Origin: Carya illinoinensis
Lineage: Eukaryota > Streptophyta > Magnoliopsida > Fagales > Juglandaceae
Direction of reading: 5' to 3'
DNA length: 64,000 bases
Assembly (NCBI RefSeq): GCF_018687715.1
Contig: NC_056752.1
Location: 37,766,001 to 37,830,000, forward strand
The notes beneath the pieces were generated by a model, which saw only the letters and a list, made by a program, of their open reading frames with translations, searched no databases and was not told the DNA's origin. The position numbers and the translations under genes were made by a program. Of the stretch, positions 38,101-50,700 are shown piece after piece (within the stretch, counting starts at the first letter, position 1; each line of letters starts with the position of its first letter).

Positions 38101-41100
38101 TCTGTTGGACACGGTGCAAATATGTTGAAGAAGGTAGCTTCTGCGAGGATGTCAAATCAACCCTATAATGTTCAGAATATCGTATCTTATCCTCTAAATA
38201 GAAGGGTGAGCTATTTGTTTCACTTTATGAATTCTTGTTTAATGCAGTAAAACATGCTTAGTTTTGATGTTTATGGAATATTACAATGCTTCGTTGTTTG
38301 CTTTTTTCTGGTTCAGCATGATAATGCAGAAAACATACATCACCACAGTTGTCTGTTTGTATCTACTACTTATTTTGAGAGGAAGAATATTGCAAACTTA
38401 AAAAGAGATGCTGAAAATGAGAAAGTTACAGATAGAGACATTGGATTTTGGATTGGACTCAGTCCGGAGGGTGTATGGGAGAGTGTTCGATCATTGCTTC
38501 CAATTTCAGTGGTCCCCAAATTATTACAGAATGATTTTATTGCTGTGGAAGTTGTCATGAAAAATGGCAAGAAGCATGTGATTTTCAGGGGTCTTGCAAC
38601 AGTTGTAAATGACACTGATATTAAATTGGATATTTGCATATGTCCCTCATCACAAACAAGCAGTTTTAACATCGTGGTGGAAGAGATTTTTGAAAATCAA
38701 CGTTATCAGCCAATTTCTGGTTGGGGTAACAAGTGGCCTGGCTTTCGTAGTGATGACCCAGGGCGTTGGAGCAACCGGTACTACTCATATTCATCAAAGG
38801 TGAGTTCTCTCAAAGAGTGTGGCTTTAATATCATTTGTTTACTCTTATTCCTGAACTATTAGTGCAATGTGTATATTCACATTCTTCTTAATTTATTTTG
38901 AAGGAATTCTATGAACCTCCCCTTCCCCCTGGATGGCAATGGACATCAACTTGGAATATTGATAAATGTCAATTTGTTGACAACGATGGCTGGGCATATG
39001 GTACTGACTTCAACAGTTTGAAATGGCCACCAACATCTTCAAAGTCGTGCACCAAGTCAGCTGTTGATGTTGTGCGTCGAAGGCGATGGATTCGTTCAAG
39101 AAAAAAATCTCCTGAGCAAGACATTAATAGCATGAAGAATAACTTTGCTACCATAAGTCCTGGTGCTTCTACTGTTTTACCTTGGAGAAGTAGATCCAAG
39201 GATTCTGACCAGTGTTTACAAGTACGTCCTTCTGTGGATCATCCAGAGTCCCCATACTCATGGGGTTGTGCTGTTGCTGTTGGTTCTGGCTATACATATG
39301 GAAAGGAACTTCCATTCATGGACCAAGGTTCAATCAGACAAAAGCAGGAATCTAAAATGTCCAATTATACATTCAAGTTGAATGAGCTTGAGAAGAAGGA
39401 TATAATTTTGCATTGTTCTAGCACTGGAAGCAGACAATGCTGGCTTAGCATAGGCGTAGATGCTTCTGTTCTTCATACTGAACTAAATGCACCTGTTTAT
39501 GATTGGAGAATATCTGTTAACTCCCCTCTGAAGTTGGAAAATCGACTTCCTTGTCCAGCTGAGTTCACAATCTGGGAAAAAGCAAAAGAAGGGAGTTGTA
39601 TTGAGCGCCAGCATGGTATAATCTCTACACGGAAAAGTGTTCACATATATTCAGCAGATATTCGGAAACCTATTTACCTTACATTGTTTGTTCAGGGAGG
39701 TTGGGTACTGGAGAAGGTAATAACATAGTCTAAATAATGCTCATTCCTGTTTGTTCTACGTAAAGAGTATATGTGGAGTATTTACGTTATGCAAGCATTA
39801 TTCCCTTCTTGTATGTTTATTTATTTTTTCTTATGCAGGACCCTATTCTTGTTCTGGATCTTTATTCCTTTGACCATGTCTCATCTTTCTGGATGGTTCA
39901 CCAGCAAACTAAAAGGTTTGGGATTCTGAAGGAACTTTTTTATTTTTTGGCATATAACATGCATTCTGGATCTCAAGTTTCTTAATTGGACAGTTCTGGA
40001 GCTAGGAAATTTTGCTGAATATTCTCTCCACAAAATGTATGTTGCATATATGTTGTGTCAAATTCCTTGCAAGTGCTAAATCAAATTATTTTCTTCCTAT
40101 ACCTAAGATAAGTAATATTAACAACCATAAAAAGGAAAAGGAACTACACCAGGGTATACATCAAAAGCTTCTAGTCAGGAGATAAGAGCTGTAAAATTCC
40201 AGAACCATAGACTAGTAAGGCATAGAGTGGCTGAGATTCAAGGGTACAGTGCATTAGAAAGAAAGTCTTGAGTTCCTGGATGGTCCTTGCTTTGTCTTCA
40301 AAGCTTCACTCATTTCTTACGTTCCATATGCACCACATCAAACAAATCGGGCTGATTTTCCCATCTCACTATGATGGCAACCAACCCATCCCTTCTAGTA
40401 GTCCAACAGCTCTATCACCTGACAAGGCATTACCCAACTAAGTCCATATAAACTGAAAACAGCTTGCCATAGCAAGCCAGCTACCTCTTACTTATACAGC
40501 ACCACCTAATCACCATCATGTGTCTCTTCTCAAGTTGTCTAAAGTAAGGATCTTCCCAATTGCAGCCATCCAAACAAAGAAAGCTGCTCTCAAGGTATAC
40601 TTGCTCCTCCAATGGACTTCCATGGACAGGCAATGTTGTCATGGGGAGTAATTCATAGTAGAAAGGCTTACCTCATGCATCCCTTTCATGGATAAATTCC
40701 GGCGCATCTTGTCATCTCCAACCTGTTTTAATCTATAAGCATATAATTTATCATAGGAGGTAAAGAGGTTGTTTTGCTGATATTAGCGTAATTCTTTTTT
40801 TATAAGTGGTAAATTTCAGTAAAGGACTCAAAAGGTATAGGCCAGGTTTTGTGTACTTGGGCTATGCCTATTTCAGTACTAATAAAATATCTTCTAGTAA
40901 TAAAAAAAGGTGTAAGCCAGGTACATGGGATATATACAAAAAAAATACTGTCTGGAAGAAGAAAATGACAAGAAAATCATGATAGTTGAGCCCATTAAAG
41001 TCTATAATGTCTGTTCATGATTCTAAAAATTTCTATCATTTATCTCTCCTCAAATACACCATACAAGGCAAGTTGGGACTGTCTCCTACACTGTTGCAAT

Positions 41101-44100
41101 TAACTGCACTTAACCCTCTCCAAGCACCACAAAATTCCATTATTCTTCTAGGTGTTACCTAAGTCAAACCCGCCCAACTGAAGAAGTCACCCCACAACTC
41201 TAGCAGTCTCACAATGGAGTAAAAAGATGATCAACAGACTCTTCACTCCCGGTACACATACAACACCACTCAATCACGACTATATTTCTTTTCCTTAGAT
41301 AATCCGTTGTGATAATCTGTAACACCCCGTTCCCATAGGATAGAGACGTTACTAACAAACATGATAAAATGCCCGGTAAAGAGACTCATTACTCTGAAAT
41401 ACCTTATTTATTGAAAGAAACTTAACTGAAAGGATATAAATAGTCTTGAAACTGAATAAAGCAAAACATGAGCTAATCTTAAACAAGACTAGTTATTGAA
41501 ATGACATAAAAGAAACTTAATCCTTGTGTAAATGACACTTATTCATCTCTAAGTCCTTATACTAAATCTACTCCTGGCCATCCAGCTCTGCATCATCATA
41601 ATCACCATTTGTGGCAATCAACATAGAAGAAAACAAAAAGACAAACAACAAAAATGAGTCGAATACTCAATAAATAATACATCATACCGTAAAATACTAT
41701 CTAGCTTAGCATAAATTTGGTTTTTAAAGCCTTATCATAACTTTCATATAACATTCATGGATTAACATGAGCGGAAACATTCATAATCATGGCAAACATG
41801 AAGCATGAATGCATGAGTAACTTGTTTATCTTGAATTGTACTTATTTCACGGTGAACCACGCTTGAGTCCATGGCACCACATAACTTGTCATGTAGTGAA
41901 ACACGCTTGAGTCCGTGTTTCACTTAACTTGCATAACATGAAGTGAAATACGCTTGAGTCCGTATTTCACTTATCCTACTTGACGTGGAGTGAAACACGC
42001 TTGGGTCCGTGTTTCACTTATCTTGCTTGACATGGAGTGAAACACGCTTGGGTCTGTGTTTCACTTATCTTGTTTGACATAAAGTGAAACATGCTTGGGT
42101 CCATGTTCACCTAACTTGCATGACATGGAGTGAAACACGCTTGAGTCCGTGTTTCACTTAACTTGTGGTAACCACGCTTGAGTCCGTGGTACCGTCTTAG
42201 CATAATTGTGGTAAACACGCTTGGATCCGTGTTACCTTAAAATGTTTATCTTTCTTGATGCATGATAATTTTCTTGGACTTCTTAGACTTTTCTAGCATG
42301 GCATATTCTTGTACATGGCATGGCATAACATGATATATTCTTGTACATGGTATAGTATAGCATGACATGGCCTAACATGATTTAATCATTTTATGACATT
42401 TCATGGCATACATGATCTGAGAACTAATGAACATGTCATACATGATTAGGCTATTTATTACATGGCATGCTTGACTTAAGTTATTGCATGAACAATACAT
42501 GGCATATATGGTCTAAGTACTACATGAATGAAGCATGCATGATATGGCTATTTTAATTCATAGAATACCTATCTTAAATTATTATATGATCATATCATGA
42601 TTTCCATGTGATTTTTGTAACATTCAATCCATCAATCAACAATCCATAAAAGCATAACATATATATAGGCTTACTTTCATGTAAATCATCGTAATTCATA
42701 GAAGTTCGTGAAAGCAATCTAACCTTGACTTGGCTCTTAGCGCAACGTAGATAACCATCAAAACCATATCATATTATCATACCCAATTATAATATTTACA
42801 TTACGCGTACATTTATATGATCATACTATTTACCTCTTAGCGCTGCTTCCAAAATCTCACGTTATAGCTCGTGACCTATACGAGGCACTAGACGTTACTA
42901 ATCTTTCTAGAAAACGTGTCGTAGCAATCTAATTACTTAAAATCTTACCATAGAGATAATTTAATAAATAAGTAATTAATAAAAAGAATAAATATAATCA
43001 TAACATAACTAAATAATTTCTAACTGAATTAACCTAAATTCTAGGTTCGTATGTTACATAATCTTTCCTAGAGAGGCTGTCCAATCAAAAGCCAGCTCTC
43101 AAACAGACCTTCATCCACCAAATACTCTTCCAAAGAAAGGGGTTGTTATCATGAGAAATTAGTACATTATAGAAAAAGCGAACATTGAGGAGCCCTCTAT
43201 TCAAAGGGGCCCAAAGAAGCTTATCTTGCCCTCGTCTTCTCGACCTGATGGAATACTACAGATTAGAAGATGAGAGAGGTCACTAGATATCTTCAAATGG
43301 TCCGCCACATAAGCATACTTAGCACACAACACAATACAAGTTCAGGAAAGCTTCCTTGAGAGCCCTATATCCATAATCCCTAGAACACCTTCCCACCCAC
43401 ATGAATCCATATTTAGAATCTACTACATTTCTCCACAGGGCCTCTTTCATTCTGACAGCACCAAAGTCACTTATCCATTATTAGAAGCAAATATCATTTT
43501 ACTGAGCATCTCCATGATAATGACAACAAGTAAAGGAGAAGGGATCTCCTTGTTGCAAGCGAGGACAGCTACTGAAGAAACTGGAAGAAGTCTCATTCAC
43601 CGAAAAAGAAAAGTGTACTGTAGAAATACAATCTTCAATTCAAAATCTTCCTTTTTCCCTAAAACCAAAATTTTTAGTATAGAAGGAACTCCCAATTGAG
43701 ATGATCATAGGCCGTCTTAATGTCTACTTTGGAGGCTCTCCGAATCTACCCTACCATCTGAATCTAGTTAACAATAAGAAGAATCTGGTATTTGTCTATC
43801 TTTGACAAAGGCATTCTTCAGCTTTGAGATGATCTTTTATATATCCATATACAACCTATTAACAAGAATTTTAGAGAGGATCCTGTAAATCCTGCTCACT
43901 AAGCTAATAGGCCTAACATCTTTAACATCCACAGCCCCTGGTTTCTTCAGTACGACAGCAATGAAAGTGGCATTGAGACTTTTTTCAAACCCTTTACATG
44001 TTGATCTTAGAACACTCGCATAATATCTTCTTTGATCACATCCCAACAAACATGGAAGTAAACCATAGAGAAACCCTTCCGGCACGTCGGCTTTTTACCA

Positions 44101-44667
44101 TTCAAAGTTTTCACTACTTTAAGAACCTCCATCTCCTCAAAAGGCCTCTCAAGCCAAGAGGCCTCCTCTCCAATTGAATAAAAAAACTAGGCCATCAAGC
44201 TTAGGCCTCCACATTAATTATTTAAAGAATAGGTCATCATAGAATTGGGCATATGACTCCTAATCTTTTCTTGATCAGTGGAGAGATCAAGCCATCAACC
44301 AAGAGCATCTCAATATAATTGTTTATCCAATCGCTTATAAAAAATTAATAATAATCTTTTCTCCAATTAGAGTTAGCTACTCTATAGAAAACATTTATGC
44401 ACCTATCATCTTCTCTTAACCAAAGAGCCCTTGACTTCTATCTCCAACATATCTCCTTTGATAAAGTTGCACGCTCCATTATGCTGTCACCTGATTTTCT
44501 GTCATGAAAGAGCCCGTAACGGACCACTAGTTTTATCGGTCCGGTCCAGTTTTCCTGTCCGGACAGGTTTTCTTTCACCCCTAATTGTACAATCGCCTGT
44601 TGTGTCTACTTCTTTGAATAAACATTTTTCTATTTTAAGTGATGTTGAGATAGGTGTATTCCCCTAA

Positions 44668-44761
<94 letters not shown>

Positions 44762-47700
44762 AGAAGGAAAAAAAAAAGGAAGAAATAAATAAATATATAA
44801 AACATGAATCCTCTATGATTGAGCATAGATAAGGAATCGTATCTATAAACAACGAGTAGTATATTTATGTCCTATAATAAAGAACACAGCTCCAATGCCT
44901 GGTATTTAAGCATTTATATTGATGCTTATCGTTGATTGCATCCAAAATTACACGATGCAACACAAGGACTTTGTGGGAGGTAACCATTTTGGTGCCATCC
45001 TACAATATACATTCTGGATAAATTGAGTCTTCATATACCTGTGCAGCTGTGTATATACATTTTGTGTATGTTATGTTTTTTGTGACATTGGACAGTCCGT
45101 CATCAAAAAAATATTATGTATTTTGTGAAATTTTGAAGTCTTGTCTAGTTATTGTAATTTGTGGATGTATGAAATGAAGAATAAAACGTATACTAGTTTA
45201 CCTCTGCATAGCCATGAATAAATATTTACTAATTTGATGTGAATATTTGAAATGAAGAATAATTTTGCTCATTGTACCAGTGGTCTTCCTTTATTATCAT
45301 ATATGCAGGAGATTGCGTGTGACCATCGAACGTGACTTAGGAGGAACAATCGCAGCTCCCAAAACCATTAGGTTTTTTATTCCCTATTGGGTTATTAATG
45401 ATTCATCTCTGCCTTTAGCATATCGATTGGTGGAAGTTGAACCTTTGGACAAAGCAGATGTGGATACAATGATTCTTTCAAGAGCAGTTAAGTCAGCAAA
45501 GTTAGCCTTGAAACATCCTTCAAACTCAATGGATAGGAGACATTCTGGCCCAAGAAAAAATATCCAAGTACTTGAAATAATTGAGGATACTACTCCTGTT
45601 CCTAGCATGCTTTCTCCACAAGATTATGCCGGCAGAAGCGGTGTTATATCATTTACATCTAACAAAGATGCACATCTGTCCTTGCGGGTGGGCATTGCCG
45701 TTGCTATCCGCAATTCTGAAATTTTCAGTCCTGGGATTTCTTTTCATGAGCTCGAAAACAAGGTGACTTAGATTCATGATCAAGTGTTCACCAGATTATT
45801 ATGGACTCAAATAGAACTGTTTTAACCTTTTGTGTGCGTGTGCGTGTGAGAAGTTTTCATAATATGCGATTCCCTTTGAAACTTTTTCTCCAGGAACGAA
45901 TTGATGTCAAGGCATACAATTCAGATGGATCGTACTACAAGCTTTCAGCTTTACTGAATCTGACTTCAGACAGAACAAAGGTTGAACCTAATTATCTTCA
46001 ATTAATTTCTGTGCTTCATGGTAGTAGGTAGATCTTTGGTTGGCTTTCATGTTACTTGTTCCATCCGCAATAGATAAAAGATTATGCTTAATGAGGCAAT
46101 GCTCTTCCTAAAATTCCTTAGATTTTGTCTCTGTCCCATGTACTTGTCTTATGCCTATACCTCATCAATAAAGTCTTTATTTACTGATAGGGGAAAAAAA
46201 GATAGGAGGTTCAAATATGAAATGAGGTGAATTCAAATTTGATTATCGGTGGATTCGATAAAAGGTAAATATGGGAAATTTAATCAATAAATGCCTTAAT
46301 TTCTGGAAACTCCCATCTAAGATTCTTTATATCATAATTGAAAGTGAGATTGCTTAGTAATGGAGCTGGATATGGGATAACCTAAAAGAGCAAGGAAACA
46401 CAACATCATTTGTGGGATGGAAGGAGTATAATTCTTAGCAATCATGCCATACTGTCTAAGGTGCATATATTCTAATATTGATCCGCCCTCGACTGCCTGC
46501 TTTGTAATGTTTTTAGGAATCTACTTCAGTTACTCTATCTATTTTTTAAAATTATCAAATATTATCTTAGAGATTTTAACAGTAAAATAAATTATTTTCT
46601 TTAGCCAAAAAGAGAATTAACTAAAGGATAAAGTTATTGATATTTACACATGCCAAAAACAGAGCTCTAGATCTTTATCAATTGAAAAGAATTTGTCATT
46701 ACAGTTATAAGAAGTTATGGTGAATAGCCAACACCATGAATACCAAAATGCTTAAAGCCTGAGATGCATCATATGAGTTAACAACACAGAGTTTGCATGC
46801 AAGGTTCTGTTGTATTTTGGATTTTATTCACCAGACACAGTATTTAAAATATACCATAACAAAGATATGATAATTGTGATTCTCTTCATGTCTCCTCAGT
46901 AATTAACAAATGGTTACTGGTTGATGTTCAGGTTGTTCATTTTCAGCCACACACTTTGTTTATTAATAGGGTTGGACAAAGTCTCTGCCTGCAGCAGTGT
47001 GATTCTCATTCAGAAGTATGGTTTCATCCTGCTGATCCTCCAAAACCCTTTGGATGGCAGTCTTCTGCCAAAGTTGAACTGTTAAAGGTCTGTGTAATAC
47101 AAACATCTATGCCAGATAATTCCATAGATATATTCCGTGACTCATGGTGGAGTTTCTTTTTTATTTCAGTTGCGCCTTGATGCATACCAGTGGAGTACAC
47201 CATTCAGTGTTTGTACCGAAGGTGCGATGCGCATTTGTTTGAAAAAGGTTATTGGAAATGAAAAGATTCAATTAAGGGTAGCAGTAAGAAGTGGAGGAAA
47301 GAACTCCCGCTATGAAGTTATTTTCCGCCCAAATTCATTATCAAGTCCTTACAGGTTATTTTTGTTTTCTTTCAGAAAACTTTCTTTATCTTTTCTTTGC
47401 CTTCTTATGTAGGTATTTTTTGTTCCTGCATCAATAGCATAATCAACTTCTCATAAACAGGATTGAAAATCGCTCGATGTTTTTGCCCATTCGCTTTCGG
47501 CAAGTGGATGGTACCAGTGATTCATGGCAGTTTCTTCTACCTAATTCAGCTGCTTCATTTCTGTGGGAAGATCTTGGTAGAAGACTTTTCCTGGAACTAG
47601 TGGCAGATGGGAATGATCCATTGAAATCAGAGAAGTATGATATTGATGAGACTTTGGATCACCGACCAATTCATGTGGAAGGTGGACCTACAAAAGCTGT

Positions 47701-50700
47701 ACGTGTTACTATTGTAAAAGAGGAGAAAACGAATGTTGTTAAGATCAGTGATTGGATGCCAGAAAATGAGCCTACAGGAACATTGAGTAGAAGGTATTCA
47801 TCACTTTCATCACAGCTTTCAGCAAATGACTTTCAACAGCAGCAATCAGCATCCATCTCAGATTGTGAATTTCATGTTACTGTTGAGCTGGCTGAGCTTG
47901 GAATATCCATTATTGACCATACACCCGAGGAAATGTTATACTTATCAGTGCAGAATCTTCTTTTTGCATATTCTACAGGCTTGGGCTCTGGAATCAGTAG
48001 GTAAGATTTGCTTTCAATGAAGTACTTCATCTTGGATAGTATAACATCTTGGAGTTTAGGGTACCTTCAGATTTCATCATGACAGAACATACCTTTCAAT
48101 TCAACGTAACAAAACAACTTTGCCTTCAGAGCACACTTGCTTCATGATTTTAGAATTTTAAAATACAATTTTTCCCTAAGCTGACCAATTATTCACTACC
48201 TATGAATGGTCGCTTGATTAGGCATGTTAGGTTACTCAGGTTCGCTCTTTTGCTTTCTGGTTATCAATTTGTCTGCAATTGTTGAACTAACTTACATATT
48301 GTTTTGTTTTACAGGTTCAAACTAAGAATGCGAGGAATACAAGTGGATAACCAGTTGCCATTAACTCCAATGCCAGTTCTCTTCAGGCCACAGAGAGTTG
48401 GGGAGGAGAATGATTATATATTCAAATTTTCTTTGACAATGCAATCCAATGGATCCCTAGATCTCTATGTGTATCCATATATTGGTGTCACTGTGAGCAT
48501 CTATCATTTAAATGTCTTGCAGAAATATGACACTTTGTTTCCTTTATAAACTAATTAAATATATCTTGATTGCTTCTAAACAGGGACCTGCAAATTCTGC
48601 CTTTCTAGTAAACATTCATGAACCTATCATTTGGCGCCTTCATGAAATGATCCAGCAAGTGAACCTCAAGAGATTATATGACACTCAAACAACTGCAGTT
48701 TCAGTCGACCGCATTATTGAGATTGTGTATGCTTGGAACTTTTTTCAACTTGTAATTGAAATTTTGGTTAATGTCTGCATTCTGGTTTCTTGAAGTTGTT
48801 GCAGTTATATATCGTCTTTGAAATTTCAGAGCCCTTGACATCTCGGAAGTACGATTCAAAGTGTCAATGGCAATGTCACCAAGTCAACGGCCAACGGGTG
48901 TACTTGGATTTTGGTCATCCTTAATGACTGCCTTGGGGAACACTGAGAATATGCCTGTATGTGTTATGATCCTTCTTCACATGATCCTCATTATGAGACA
49001 TTTTCTTAGATAATTGACCTTTAAAATTTCAGGCTGGATTGAACGAACCACCCTTAATGATATTTTGAAACAAGAGGCTCATGGAGAATGTCTCATCATT
49101 TAACATGAAAACTATGAATTCAGTTGGTCCAAATTATGTTTTGAGAAAATAATTGTAATTCTTCATCCCGTTTAGTTCAATATGCTTGTAAGAGTGTGTT
49201 ATCTGTGGTAGAATCGGATAATGGACTTATAAGAGCACTCCCAATGGCTCTTGTAAAATGCATTTTCCTTCATAATATAAAGAAATGTTCTTAAAATACT
49301 ATTCCATTAGATTTTGTATTTTACAAATATTATACATTTTTCTACAGTGATCCCTCTACATGTAGAGGATCCTATTCATCAAATGTAAACATTTTTAATT
49401 ACTTTCTCTTTCCTCCTCACGTGACTTCCCATTTCCTCTTCATGTCTAAACATTTTTAAAAATATTTGAAATGAATACAAAAGAATAAAAAATATAATAT
49501 TTAAATGATAAGAAAAAATAGATAAGCTGATGTATGGTATAGTGTAAAAGTCAATATGTAAAATAAAAAAAGAGAGTTTTAGTGATGTATTTTGAAGGAT
49601 AGGATAGATGAGCCATTGGGAGTGCTCTAACACTGCATGTAAACTACTTCTAGTATGCTTGTTCACCAAGCCTACCATTCCAGTCTCAAAATCATATGCA
49701 TAAAGCATTTTTTAGCTTTTTCTATAGCATATGTGATAAAGCTCAATTGTCTAAACATCAGGCTCTCAGTGCCACGATTTTATGGAGTTTTCCTAGAAAG
49801 ATATCTTTTTGAAAAGTGGAAATAATGCTGGATGATTTTTGTAATTTATACATTTTCTAGGGTATCATATTTTTCTTTTATCATGGAAAATCTGAATATA
49901 AGTTCTTTTTTTCCTATTTGTTTATCAGGTCAGGATAAATCATAGGATCCGTGAGAACTTGTGCATGAGCCAGAGTTCCATGATTAGTATTGCTATTTCA
50001 AACATTCGGAAGGATCTTTTAAGCCAACCTCTGCAACTTCTCTCTGGTGTTGACATATTAGGCAATGCAAGCAGCGCACTTGGACATATGAGTAAAGGTG
50101 TGGCTGCCTTATCAATGGATAAGAAGTTCATTCAAAGCCGGCAGAGACAGGTTTGCTAAATATTCTCATATCTATTATTCATCTTTTCATAGTTTCTGTA
50201 GTTTGCCATTTTGAATTTATACAATATATAGCATGGACTTATAAACTATTTGTGGAGTGCAAATATAAATGTGCTGGTTAATTTTGGAGCAGCTTTTAGG
50301 TGATCTTCCATGTTTATAATTTTCATTGGAAACGAAAACGACCAAATATGTACATACATAAGAGATTTCAATAAATTTTTTTACATCCTTCTCCATACTA
50401 ATAAGAGTTAGCCGTATGGATTCTGCTTTGCCCATTTCCTTCTGTCTTCAGCATACATTACTAATAAGATGTGGGAGAATTCGAAGTGGACTGCTCAAGG
50501 TGCCTATAGCACATGACTAAGAGTAGTCTATATCCAATCTAATTTGCCCAATCCTTCAGTCTTGGATGCTAGCTTTTTAATATAAATTTGTGAGGTGTTC
50601 TCTTGAACAAAATTTGTGTCCCTTTTGACCTTGCAACATGTTCTTTTAAATCTTTCCTTTAACAACCCGAGGAAAAGCACAAGCCACATCTAAGCTTATA

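Larger units (their letters stand above)
40795..44460 (-). mobile_element. Antisense LINE (L1-type) remnant, interrupted by a solo LTR
   Basis: The 3' tail appears at 40795 (plus strand tttttttataagtgg, a poly-A tail on the minus strand). 44085-43837 on the minus strand encodes RT pieces [33 protein letters not shown] and [18 protein letters not shown] (non-LTR RT block 1-2). The zf-RVT side lies at 40980-41310. Frames are broken and the solo LTR at 41318-43058 splits it. Confidence 0.7.
39916..45308. other. Intron 38 (5.4 kb), transposon-filled
   Basis: Contains antisense LINE sequence, a solo LTR with a hairpin minisatellite, and a CT/CA microsatellite, each listed separately. 44758-45308 shows nothing more. 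Splice sites gtttgg and atgcag are present. Confidence 0.7.

Noticed and set aside
41851..42236. A CRISPR array (regular short repeats)
   Set aside because: Units are near-continuous 43-47 bp tandem repeats with no unique spacers, inside a plant LTR.
48584..48724. Exon 45 ending at 48724 with donor gtgtat
   Set aside because: It would put exon 46 out of frame. Ending at 48726 (donor gtatgc) restores the frame.
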